Shown: piece by piece, positions 8,126-15,951 of the stretch
How positions within the stretch are numbered: position 1 is the stretch's first letter
How the letters are laid out: every line of letters starts with the position of its first letter
NCBI GenBank assembly: GCA_946480575.1
Contig: CAMLKF010000012.1
Coordinates: forward strand, 1-35,999
DNA: 35,999 nucleotides
Reading direction: 5' to 3'
Source of the DNA: an uncultured Nitrososphaera sp.
Lineage (GTDB): Archaea; Thermoproteota; Nitrososphaeria; Nitrososphaerales; Nitrososphaeraceae
Notes under the pieces: generated by a model
What the model saw: the letters and a program-made list of their open reading frames with translations, nothing else
The model's database searches: none
What the model was told of the DNA's origin: nothing
Program-made: the position numbers and the translations under genes

Positions 8126-9052
8126 TTGAAAATAGGCATTGCTTCCCATGTTGTCCTTGATACTATCAAGGGCGCCGCCGCTGCTGGCGGCAGCAGCAGG
8201 ACGGCTGCAAGCGCCGGCGGGCCTCCCTGCTACTGTGGCATGACGAGCCGACGATTTGGCTTTGACGTCGAGCTTGCGACAAGAGTGGGAAGAGACTTCC
8301 CGGCGGAACTCCGCAACTTTTTGCTAGAAAACAAGATCCGGATCAAGAAAGAGCAGCAGGCTGACCGGCCTACTACAAGGTTCAGCCTGCAGGCAGAAGG
8401 AGAATCGCGCAGGCTCGTCCTGCAATCAAAGTGCGCGCCAATAGCTGCTGGCGAAATAGCAGGCATGAAGGTCGACTGCTGGCTGGCAAGCCCGGTTATT
8501 GACGAAGTGCCAGCCGACGTCCTTGCCGCAATCAAGCAAAATAAAGGCAAGAAGAATTTCGTCATGCTCGACCCGCAGGGATACATGCGCGTAATCAGCA
8601 ACGGCGGCCAGATAACGTTTAGAGACAGGCTAGAGCTCGATCTTGCAGGCATCAACGCCGTCAAGGTCGACAAACAGGAAATGGCAGCGCTGACTGGCGG
8701 CCTGCAGGGGCTCGAAGGCATGCAGTCGCTCCAGTTAAGGGGAGTCGAGTTTGTAGTCTCTACCGAGCACAGCGTCGTCAACCTGCTGCACGAAAAGACG
8801 CATTACTGGATCAGGATGCGGGACATCGATACGCCAGATTTCACCGGCTCCGGCGACATCTTGAGCGCGGCGTTTTGTTGTGCCTACATGAAGGAAAAGG
8901 ACCCGCTCTGGGCTCTGTGCTTTAGTGCAGGGGCTGTAAGCGCCGCCCTCGAAACAGGAGAAATGGGGCTTGGGAAGATACCGGCAATGTCGAAGATAGA
9001 GCAGACCGCATCCTACTTTTATAATACGGTCGGCTTCCAGCGGCTCTCTTAG
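8126..9052 (+). CDS. PfkB/ribokinase-family carbohydrate or nucleoside kinase
   Basis: A 308-aa cytosolic kinase of the ribokinase fold. The C-terminal PfkB signature is clear: DTPDFTGSGDILSAAF, with the catalytic Asp in TGSGD and the anion-hole Gly residues. The N-terminal signature is less conserved (AGGPPCYCGMTSRRFGFD with VELATRVGRDF), so the substrate cannot be assigned. An Ala/Gly/Ser-rich insertion follows the first strand. Translation seems to start at TTG 8126, because the residues after it form the first beta strand and TATA-like sequences lie about 20-40 bp upstream. NAD kinase follows 42 bp downstream in the same direction, so the two sugar/nucleotide kinases may be co-transcribed. 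Confidence 0.8.
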   Translation: MKIGIASHVVLDTIKGAAAAGGSSRTAASAGGPPCYCGMTSRRFGFDVELATRVGRDFPAELRNFLLENKIRIKKEQQADRPTTRFSLQAEGESRRLVLQSKCAPIAAGEIAGMKVDCWLASPVIDEVPADVLAAIKQNKGKKNFVMLDPQGYMRVISNGGQITFRDRLELDLAGINAVKVDKQEMAALTGGLQGLEGMQSLQLRGVEFVVSTEHSVVNLLHEKTHYWIRMRDIDTPDFTGSGDILSAAFCCAYMKEKDPLWALCFSAGAVSAALETGEMGLGKIPAMSKIEQTASYFYNTVGFQRLS

Positions 9053-9094
9053 CTTTAAATCTGGCCGTGCGAATCACTCATACTAGTAGCAATA

Positions 9095-10102
9095 ATGAGG
9101 GTGGTGCTTTCAGGCGTCGACTCACGAGACGGGGCGCTCCTGTCCAAGATAAAAAAGACACTCGAGTCGCTTGACGTCAAGACGCAGGTAATGAAGGATA
9201 ATAACGACTATCACACGGCAAAGGAAGTTGACCTTGTGCTCGTGGCCGGCGGCGACAGAGGCATACTTGACTATTTCCACAGGGTGACGACCGACTCGGC
9301 TCCAGTGCTTGGCATTTCTGAAACAGAGGCGACTGGCTTTCTTGCCCAGCTTGAAGTGCGCGATCTAGAATTTGCAACGTCGCGATTAAAGCGCGGCGAC
9401 TTTGAAGTGGACGAGGTCTTTAGACTTGCAGTCAAAGTGGACGGCAGGCAAGTCGATCCAGTTCTCAACGACGTGGCAGTTTTCCCAAGCAAGAGCGCGA
9501 CTTTGATGGAGCATGTGCTAAAGATAGATGGGAACGACGTCTGGCACGATAATAGCGACGGCGTCATTATCTCGACTCCCACTGGCTCAACTGCATACAC
9601 GATGTCGGCAGGCGGCCCGATGGTGCTTCAAAAATCGCAGGTGTTCCTGATAGTATCGGTAAACTCGCTTGACAACACTCGCCGGCCCCTCGTTGTGCCA
9701 AACGATGTCATGGTTGAAGTCATGGACATCACCAGCAGATACCACTGCGAAGTGGTGCTCGACGGCGGCCGGAGGGTGCGGATAAAAAAAACGCTTGGGT
9801 GCTCCAAGCACGAATTTCCGGCGCGGCTTGTCAGGCTTGTGGGCAACTCGTCCGCCGCTTCGCTCATGGCAAAGAAAGTAAAGCTCGCAGAGGATATGCT
9901 CAAGATGCCACCAAGCGCCAAGCTGATACTAAAGACGCTTGAATATGAAGGAACGCTTTCCCAGAAGGACTTGGCGGCAAGGACGATGCTGCCAGAGCGT
10001 ACGGTCAGGCTCTCGCTGAGCCACCTACTCAGCCAGGGCTACGTCAAGAAAAAGACATCGCTCAGAGATGCCCGGCAGAGGATCTACGAGCTCAAGATTT
10101 AG
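9095..10102 (+). CDS. NAD kinase fused to a C-terminal winged-helix domain
   Basis: ATP-dependent NAD kinase makes NADP for biosynthesis. Residues 1-250 form the kinase: AGGDRGILDYF at 51-61 replaces the usual GGDGT, LNDVAVF at 124-130 has Asp in place of the common Glu after Asn, and SDGVIISTPTGSTAYTMSAG at 154-173 is the strongly conserved nucleotide-binding motif. Residues about 268-335 form an extra domain, LILKTLEYEGTLSQKDLAAR then PERTVRLSLSHLLSQGYV and a basic wing, which looks like a MarR/TrmB-type winged helix. Most NAD kinases lack such a domain. The Gly-to-Arg change at residue 55 beside the key Asp is unusual, but the remaining motifs argue the domain is real. It lies behind the PfkB kinase and overlaps the convergent pyrG end by 11 bp. 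Confidence 0.85.
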   Translation: MRVVLSGVDSRDGALLSKIKKTLESLDVKTQVMKDNNDYHTAKEVDLVLVAGGDRGILDYFHRVTTDSAPVLGISETEATGFLAQLEVRDLEFATSRLKRGDFEVDEVFRLAVKVDGRQVDPVLNDVAVFPSKSATLMEHVLKIDGNDVWHDNSDGVIISTPTGSTAYTMSAGGPMVLQKSQVFLIVSVNSLDNTRRPLVVPNDVMVEVMDITSRYHCEVVLDGGRRVRIKKTLGCSKHEFPARLVRLVGNSSAASLMAKKVKLAEDMLKMPPSAKLILKTLEYEGTLSQKDLAARTMLPERTVRLSLSHLLSQGYVKKKTSLRDARQRIYELKI

Positions 10103-11723
10103 CGGCCGCCTTTACGAATGCGTCAAACGCCTGCTCGGGCTTGCCAGGCCTGCTGCTGAATTCCGCGTGATACTGCACTGCAAAGTAGAACCTATGGTTT
10201 GGTATTTCCAGAATTTCCATCCTTTTTCCACTGTCCGAGTAAGCCGACAGCACAAGGCCGTTCTCGGTGACAGCGTCAAGGTAGTTCTGGTTGAACTCGT
10301 AGCGGTGGCGGTGACGCTTCTTTATCGCAGTCGAGCTGTATACCCTGGCCGCGATTGTGCCCGGCTTTATCGCAATGTCATGGCTTCCAAGGCGCATGGT
10401 TCCTCCCATGTCGTGTATGTTGCGCTGCTCGGGCATGAATTCCACAACTGGATTCTTGGTTTGAGGATCAAGCTCGATCGAGTTGGCGCCAGCTAATTTG
10501 CAAACGTGCCTTGCAAACGCAACGATTGCCAGCTGGAATCCAAAGCATATTCCGAGGTACGGGATGTTATTTGCCCTTGTAAAGTTGGCGGCGCTAATGA
10601 TCCCTTCGCTTCCGCGCTTGCCAAAGCCGCCCGGAGCCAAGACGCCGTTGAACTCTTTGAGAATTGACAAGTTCTGCTGGCCGCCACCGTTTTCAAACCT
10701 TTCAGAGTCGATCCACTCTATTTCGACCTTCTTGCCGATGTTAGCGCCGGCGTGCGAAAGGGCATGATAGACGCTGACATAACTATCAGGCAACATGACG
10801 TACTTGCCCACCACCGCAATCCTGACAGAGCCTCTATATTTTGAAAACGATTCGGCTATCGCCTTCCAGTTGCCCCACCGGGGCGCAGACTTTTTCAGCA
10901 CAAGCTTTTCCTCGACTGCCTTGAGCATCCCTTGGCTTTCAAGCACTTCCGGGACCTTGTAGATCGACAGCGCATCATGGCAGGAAATTACGCACTTGTC
11001 TTCGATGCTTGCAAAAAGCGAGATCTTGCGCCTTGCGTCGGTCGTGAGCGGCGTCTTGCACCTGACAGCCAGGATGTCTGGCTGGATGCCTATTCTGCGC
11101 AGCTCTTGCACGCTATGCTGAGTCGGCTTGGTCTTTTGCTCGCCGACTACGTCGAGCACTGGCGCCAGAGTAACGTGGATGAACAGGGTATTTGATCGCC
11201 CAAGCTCTAGCTCCATCTGGCGGAATGCTTCAAGGAACGGAAGGCTCTCAATGTCTCCCACTGTGCCTCCGCACTCGACCACCATGATGTCGAGCTTTTC
11301 GTCGCTTGCAATCTTGCACAATGCATTCTTTATTGCGTCAGTAACATGAGGAATTATCTGTACACACTGGCCCAGATACTTGCCTTCCCGCTCTGCCTTA
11401 ATGACGTCTTGGTAAACCCTACCTGTTGTGATGTTGTGGTCCTTGGTCATGGCAGTGTCGATAAAGCGCTCGTAGTTGCCGATGTCCATGTCGCACTCGC
11501 CTCCGTCGTCGGTGACAAACACCTCGCCATGCGCAACAGGGTTCATGGTGCCAGCGTCATAATTGACGTAAGGGTCTATCTTGACGCAGGAAACCTTGTA
11601 GCCGGCAAGCTGCAGTAGTTTTGCAGTTGAAGAAGTAATCACACCCTTGCCGAGGCCGGACATGACTCCGCCCGTCACAAAAATGAATTTGCTGCCGTTC
11701 TGCGCCTTCGCCTTGGACTGCAC
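10092..11723 (-). CDS. pyrG: CTP synthase
   Basis: Converts UTP to CTP using ATP and glutamine, the last step of de novo CTP synthesis; the 543-aa length is standard. The N-terminal synthetase domain shows [28 protein letters not shown] and [12 protein letters not shown]. The C-terminal class I glutamine amidotransferase domain has the nucleophile in [10 protein letters not shown] and the His-Glu pair in VQYHAEF. The start is GTG 11723; an ATG two bases upstream is out of frame. A TATA-like AATAAAAAGG (minus strand, about 11743-11752) precedes it. The 3' end overlaps the convergent NAD kinase by 11 bases. Confidence 0.96.
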   Translation of the reverse strand: MQSKAKAQNGSKFIFVTGGVMSGLGKGVITSSTAKLLQLAGYKVSCVKIDPYVNYDAGTMNPVAHGEVFVTDDGGECDMDIGNYERFIDTAMTKDHNITTGRVYQDVIKAEREGKYLGQCVQIIPHVTDAIKNALCKIASDEKLDIMVVECGGTVGDIESLPFLEAFRQMELELGRSNTLFIHVTLAPVLDVVGEQKTKPTQHSVQELRRIGIQPDILAVRCKTPLTTDARRKISLFASIEDKCVISCHDALSIYKVPEVLESQGMLKAVEEKLVLKKSAPRWGNWKAIAESFSKYRGSVRIAVVGKYVMLPDSYVSVYHALSHAGANIGKKVEIEWIDSERFENGGGQQNLSILKEFNGVLAPGGFGKRGSEGIISAANFTRANNIPYLGICFGFQLAIVAFARHVCKLAGANSIELDPQTKNPVVEFMPEQRNIHDMGGTMRLGSHDIAIKPGTIAARVYSSTAIKKRHRHRYEFNQNYLDAVTENGLVLSAYSDSGKRMEILEIPNHRFYFAVQYHAEFSSRPGKPEQAFDAFVKAAAKS

Positions 11724-11805
11724 ATTAAACTTTGGATGAGCACCTTTTTATTCCTTTTTGGATCCGCCGGCGTTATCTTAATATGAAGAAAACACACACT
11801 TAACC

Positions 11806-12210
11806 ATGTTCTCTAGAAAGATGGAAAACAAGACAAGCGATAGAAAGCTGAGGGGAAGGTCTGCGATAGAAGCAGCCCACGCCGGCGTGAGCGGCCAAGA
11901 CGAGACAAGGCTTGACGCGACGATATCGATGCTCTACGGCGTTGGAAGCGACGAGGCTGCCGAGATACACACAAACTATCACGTCGAGAGGATATTCCAT
12001 GCCCTTGAAAAGCGCGCAAGGGAGAACGGTATGAAAAGGGAGGCGCTTGCAGAGCGCATACAGTATCTAGACATCGTCGGCGTGGCAAGTCATGTGGCAA
12101 AAGGCAAGCTAGCAGAAGCCGCTGCAGTCGACGTGCTGTTCCGGGGCCTTTCTACAATTGAAAGCCGAGGCAAGGCTGCAGACGACAGGTACAGCAACTT
12201 TTATGGCTGA
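11806..12210 (+). CDS. Conserved-looking small protein of unknown function
   Basis: A 134-aa soluble, mostly helical protein with no domain I recognise. A charged N terminus (about 35 residues) is followed by amphipathic helices, for example HVERIFHALEKRARENGMK and QYLDIVGVASHVAKGKLAE. TTAATATG about 27 bp upstream supports the ATG at 11806; an alternative ATG lies at 11821. It is divergent from pyrG and its last 10 bases overlap the end of the convergent winged-helix gene. The position next to the replication-initiator operon gives no firm functional clue. Confidence 0.65.
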   Translation: MFSRKMENKTSDRKLRGRSAIEAAHAGVSGQDETRLDATISMLYGVGSDEAAEIHTNYHVERIFHALEKRARENGMKREALAERIQYLDIVGVASHVAKGKLAEAAAVDVLFRGLSTIESRGKAADDRYSNFYG

Positions 12211-12488
12211 CCAGTGTAGCCGACTTCTTTAAAGAATTCCACTAGCCGGTCCACATACTTGTTTTCCCAGTTCAGGCCGTACATGACGTTTGCATATTTC
12301 GTCTGGTTCACCCAGCCTATCTTTACAAGATCGTTCAAGTTGCTCTTGATGTCGTCGCGCTTTAAATGCGTCTTTTTGTGAAGCAGATAGATCGTGGCCA
12401 GCTTGTTTTCCTCTGCCAAGGCCCTGATTATCTTGACCTTGCCTATGCTGCCAAGGCCAGTCTCGATTATCTCCTTACTCTCCATCAT
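12201..12488 (-). CDS. Winged-helix DNA-binding protein downstream of cdc6
   Basis: A small protein (95 aa from the first ATG) with a winged-helix fold: an N-terminal helix ending in KVKIIRALAEENKL, a recognition-helix region HLKRDDIKSNLNDLVKIGWV, and a wing NQTKYANVMYGLNWENKY. It resembles ArsR/MarR-type archaeal regulators. The cdc6 stop codon TAG is at 12493-12491, the overlapping GTG starts at 12491 and two ATG codons follow at 12488 and 12485, so translation is probably coupled to cdc6. That coupling suggests a role with the replication initiator, or autoregulation of the operon, but the sequence does not prove it. Confidence 0.75.
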   Translation of the reverse strand: MMESKEIIETGLGSIGKVKIIRALAEENKLATIYLLHKKTHLKRDDIKSNLNDLVKIGWVNQTKYANVMYGLNWENKYVDRLVEFFKEVGYTGQP

Positions 12489-12490
12489 CA

Positions 12491-13651
12491 CTATTTTTCA
12501 CCCCTGACCTTGCCCATTAACACCGGCTCTAGTTCAGCAAGCGACGCGCCGTGGAGTCCTATCTCCTTGAGCGACTTGATGTCGACGAGCCTTCTTGCCT
12601 TCAGGTCGTCAAGGTAGTCTTCCACTTCCAGCTTTTTCACGCTTAGCTGATCAGTAAGCTCGGACGCGTGCAGCCGCACGTCCTTCAATTCAACATACGG
12701 CTTCTTCTTGGCACGCAGCGCACGGACTACTGCCACCAAAGTTATTAGGTGGTTCCTTGACAGCTGCTCGATCTCTTCAGTGGTTATCGAGGGGTGCACC
12801 TGCCCGTGCACCTTGCGCACGTGGTCAAGCGTCACCCTGCCAGCGCCTTGTGACTCGGCAAGGTTGCCTGCGTACAGCAGCAGGTCGAGCGCGTATCTCA
12901 CATCGCCGTTTACCTCTGTCGAGGTGGTTATGCTTGAAACCTTGTCAATTACGTCAGACCCTATCGCCCTTGAATTAAACGCCTGCGCGCAGCGGCTCTC
13001 GAGTATGTCGCTCACCTGCCCAAGGGAATATGGCTTGAACTCCATCGGGACACGCCCGAGCGTGCTCAGCTCAGCCGGGTCGAGTCTGCTGTAAAATTCT
13101 GTGCTCCTTGCGATAAACACCACGCCCTTGACATTACAGGACTTTTCCGGCTCGAACTCGTTTAGCCTAGTAAGGTCGTAAATGATACTGCTGTCCTTGC
13201 CAGTCTTTATCAGGTAGTCGATCTCATCCATGACAATCAGCGCATGCTGCCTGTTTTCGCGCAGGTATCGCAACAAATATCGCAGCATTTCCTCTGCGCT
13301 CAAGCCCTGCGCAGGCAGCTCCGGCGCGATGCGCTCAAGCAAAAAGCGGTATATTGCGTATTTGTTGCCACCTTGAAGCTTCAGGTTGATGTATACAGTC
13401 TTGAGCGCAAGCCTGTTCCTTGCAAATTGCTCTTCAAGCATCTTGGAAGACCTCATGACAGTGGATGTCTTGCCTATTCCTGCCGGGCCGATGACCTGCA
13501 GGACAGTCAGCGGGAATTTTTCCGGATCCCTTGAGACTTCAGAAAAGACATGCACTATTTGCTCTATCTGCGCTTGGCGGTGCGGCAGCTCCTCTGGTAT
13601 GTAGCGTGGAGAAAGTTTCGACCTGTCACGGAATATAGAGCTCTCTGACAT
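12491..13651 (-). CDS. cdc6: Orc1/Cdc6 replication initiator
   Basis: The AAA+ protein that recognises archaeal origins and loads MCM; 386 aa, normal length. Walker A is GPAGIGKTST (residues 55-64), Walker B is IVMDEIDYL (about 139-147), sensor 1 lies in VVFIARST, and sensor 2 in NGDVRYALDLL. The C-terminal winged helix for origin binding follows from about residue 300 (HLITLVAVVRALRAKKKPYV). The N-terminal IFRDRSKLSPRYIPEELPHR is typical of the family. It is the first gene of a two-gene operon with a winged-helix protein. Archaeal cdc6 genes often lie beside an origin; the upstream 450 bp were read for this and no convincing repeated origin-recognition box was seen. Confidence 0.94.
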   Translation of the reverse strand: MSESSIFRDRSKLSPRYIPEELPHRQAQIEQIVHVFSEVSRDPEKFPLTVLQVIGPAGIGKTSTVMRSSKMLEEQFARNRLALKTVYINLKLQGGNKYAIYRFLLERIAPELPAQGLSAEEMLRYLLRYLRENRQHALIVMDEIDYLIKTGKDSSIIYDLTRLNEFEPEKSCNVKGVVFIARSTEFYSRLDPAELSTLGRVPMEFKPYSLGQVSDILESRCAQAFNSRAIGSDVIDKVSSITTSTEVNGDVRYALDLLLYAGNLAESQGAGRVTLDHVRKVHGQVHPSITTEEIEQLSRNHLITLVAVVRALRAKKKPYVELKDVRLHASELTDQLSVKKLEVEDYLDDLKARRLVDIKSLKEIGLHGASLAELEPVLMGKVRGEK

Positions 13652-13740
13652 CGTATGGCTATAGCCTGATACCCGTTGAACGCAAATATATACGTGAATA
13701 GAATGATGTGTTGTAATTTCAAAAAATTAAGGAATTCAGC

Positions 13741-14040
13741 GCATCACCTTCATTGGACTGCCTTGCTCTTTCTAACCTGCGGAAGGATCGTTGTCATACA
13801 GAGATATGTGTCATAGCCTCTTTTGCACGAGAATATTGACAGGGTTTTTGCCTCTTACGCTATTATTGGTAGCGAGCGGATTGTGGTGCTAGTTGCCAAA
13901 GCAATGGCTATCAGCAGTGCTGTCAAAGCACGCCCCATGCAGTCTAACTTAGTAAAAAGTTTTGTGTAAAATAGCTACGGGAACTCCGGGCGACCTGTCA
14001 CGAAATGTAGCACACTGATGCATTTTTGTGCCTTAGCACA
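13741..14040 (+). pseudogene. Possible decayed Alba-like chromatin protein gene
   Basis: The 455-bp gap between cdc6 and trpC contains short protein-like stretches in order but in different frames: ITFIGLP (about 13743-13763), EICVIASFAREY, then DRVFASYAIIGSERIVVLVA and KAMAISSAVKA, NLVKSFV (stop at about 13970), and SGRPVTKCSTLM. Their order resembles Alba proteins (FIG.KP, then a helix, then VVLKARGRAISRAVD, then EIVRNR, then GR.VST). Similarity is modest and judged by eye, so this is tentative. The remainder of the gap holds the two promoters and no clear gene. Confidence 0.35.
13991..14010 (+). repeat. Imperfect copy of the cdc6 5'-coding segment
   Basis: CGACCTGTCACGAAATGTAG here matches 13619-13638 (inside the cdc6 start region) at 18 of 20 positions. 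A further shared TGAATAGAAT occurs 76 bp after the first copy (13695) and 69 bp after the second (14060). It may be a small duplication of the cdc6 5' end or a binding site used twice. Confidence 0.55.
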
Positions 14041-14067
14041 TGCAGGCACCACAAGATTCTGAATAGA

Positions 14068-14077
14068 ATTATAATAC
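14068..14077 (+). promoter_or_regulatory. TATA-like box of trpC
   Basis: ATTATAATAC centred about 33 bp upstream of the trpC ATG at 14106. No Shine-Dalgarno sequence is visible, consistent with a leaderless transcript. Confidence 0.5.
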
Positions 14078-14105
14078 CCGCCAGCAGCTATCCAGCCCTG
14101 CGCTC

Positions 14106-14906
14106 ATGAGCAAGTTCGTCAGGACAGATTTTAGCATAAAGCGGCTTGTAGACAATTCGTTCAAGGCAATAGACGACGGCGCCTATGAAACCAAGCACTC
14201 ATTCGTCCACGACGCAATAAGCATCCGGAAGGCAATCATTTCGTGCCTGCATGCGCCACTCATAACGGAGGTTAAGTTCTCCTCTCCCTCGCAGGGCAAG
14301 ATAAGGAGCAAAACGGCGCCGCCGGCAGAAATCGCGGCCACAATGGTATCGTCTGGCGCGATCGGTCTGTCACTCCTGACACAGCCTTACGTCTTTGAAG
14401 GCTCCGTCGAGTACCTGGCGGCAATAAGAAAGGCAGTCAGTGTGCCGTTGCTCATGAAGGACATCACGGTCAGCCGAGTCCAGATAGACGCTGGCAAAAA
14501 AGCCGGCGCAGACTGCATTCTGCTCATCAAGACGATCTTTGACCGCGACATGGCAGAAGAAGGCATGGAAGAGCTCGCTCAATATGCTACAAAGATAGGC
14601 CTCCAAGTGCTGGTCGAAGTCCACACGGAACAGGAATTTGCAGAAGTATTGGAGTCAAGGCATGCTCTCATCGGCATAAACAACCGCAACCTCGACAACT
14701 TGCAGGTAGATATCACAAACACTGAAAGGCTCCTCTCAGCGCACGCCAAGGGCAGGAGCCTGATAATAAGCGAGAGCGGGATCGGCAAGCCAGAGGACAT
14801 ATGGTACCTGCGAAAGGTCGGCGCCGATGCTTTTCTAGTCGGGACGAGCATAATGGAGACGGGCGACATTGGCGCCAAGGTTGCCGAGCTCTATAATTCT
14901 CTTTGA
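14106..14906 (+). CDS. trpC: Indole-3-glycerol phosphate synthase
   Basis: Catalyses ring closure of carboxyphenylaminodeoxyribulose phosphate to indole-3-glycerol phosphate in tryptophan synthesis; a (beta/alpha)8 barrel of 266 aa. Diagnostic motifs are EVKFSSPSQGKI (catalytic Lys and Glu region), LLMKDITV, ADCILLIKTIF, ALIGINNRNLDNLQVD and IISESGIGKPEDI. It stands alone: the downstream neighbour on this strand is trpB, 1.05 kb away, with a decayed gene on the other strand between them. In many archaea trpF lies in that position, but it is missing here. Confidence 0.95.
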   Translation: MSKFVRTDFSIKRLVDNSFKAIDDGAYETKHSFVHDAISIRKAIISCLHAPLITEVKFSSPSQGKIRSKTAPPAEIAATMVSSGAIGLSLLTQPYVFEGSVEYLAAIRKAVSVPLLMKDITVSRVQIDAGKKAGADCILLIKTIFDRDMAEEGMEELAQYATKIGLQVLVEVHTEQEFAEVLESRHALIGINNRNLDNLQVDITNTERLLSAHAKGRSLIISESGIGKPEDIWYLRKVGADAFLVGTSIMETGDIGAKVAELYNSL

Positions 14907-14910
14907 TGCT

Positions 14911-14919
14911 ATTTTTTTA
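14911..14919 (+). terminator. T-tract terminator after trpC
   Basis: A run of seven T follows within 10 bp of the trpC stop codon. Archaeal RNA polymerase commonly stops at such T-tracts without a hairpin. No stem was seen. Confidence 0.35.
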
Positions 14920-15801
14920 CCCAATCTCTAGGATGGTTACGCGATAAATCCTGTCCAGCGGCAAGCAAGCTTGGGATAGCCTTGTTATACATGCGCGCGC
15001 CGTTTCGGAAATCTTTTTCATTCCATTTCTTCTTGCAGGGTCTAGGGCTTGCTGATTTGGTTCGGGTATGTCAATAAAGAGTAATGGATTTTCGCTATTG
15101 TTGTTGTTGTTTTCAATAATATCGTGCCTTACCAGTTTGACAACAATTGCTGTGCAATCTGCTCGTCGTCTGCAAAGAGTGAGTGGGCCTATCTTGAATC
15201 CCGTGACGCCGGGGCGCACTGCTCTATGTGCTGGAAGGGGCTCTTCCTTGCTGCCTGACAGATATCCGATGGTCCTGCTTCCTTTCTGATTAATCCATTT
15301 TGAAATAAACTTCTCGCGCCTTGGAGGAAACATCTGGCGATCCTACTCTATTGCCTTTCTTTGCAGGTCGGCGCCTTTCGAATCTGATACGTATTTCGAG
15401 GGTTTTGTGGATGTTCTAATTATTGAAGACGATCCAGCGTAACGCAAATTTCTGTATGCAAATTTGAAGTCGTATTTTTCATAGTCTTCTCTTTGCCTGG
15501 CAATGACGCTGTCGAACCCGATATTTCTGCTCTCTGCCAAAATTCAAGACTCTTTTTCCAGATTCTAATTCCAAATCACTTGCCTCCTCTGTATTCTGGC
15601 TTGACAATGTAAAACCCGAGAAATCCGAATGTGTCTTCGCATACGACTGAGGAAATGCATGCAACTAGAGCTTCTGACGAAATGCGTTGAAATATATTCT
15701 GTCGGGTCTGTATCGTAGAACGTCTCGGCGTCATACAGACCGGGGTTCCATCCTTCACAAGACGCCAAATCTATAGCTGTATCAGGGTCGGATCGGTTCA
15801 T
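14917..15801 (-). pseudogene. Decayed GNAT-family N-acetyltransferase
   Basis: Consecutive fragments of a two-domain GNAT protein (YitH-like) lie in order on the minus strand in different frames. They are AIDLASCEGWNPGLYDAETF (about 15775-15716), VCEDTFGFLGFYIVKPEYRG (acetyl-CoA-binding core, about 15641-15582), ESRNIGFDSVIARQREDYEK then DFKFAYRNLRYAG (about 15537-15436), and a C-terminal domain with FKIGPLTL, FIDIPEPNQQALDPARRNGM and DRIYRVTILEIG before the stop at 14917. The pieces are separated by frameshifts and stops, and an Asn run (five Asn) interrupts the C-terminal part. The protein cannot be made whole, so this is a remnant. Confidence 0.8.
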
Positions 15802-15951
15802 TTTTTGATCACAAATTCTTCTTCTTCCAAGCGGTATCGACTAGGACTAGATTGCCAGGCAGTGCCTATTTAAAGGAAACCGGACCTCACATTATATTAT
15901 TGCGAATCGCTTAATATCCCTTGCCTGCTACAGATTTTACTATCACAACAT

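Noticed and set aside
13652..14105. Replication origin upstream of cdc6
   Set aside because: The gap has an AT-rich patch and one repeated 20-mer, but no set of origin-recognition boxes; evidence is insufficient to call an origin.
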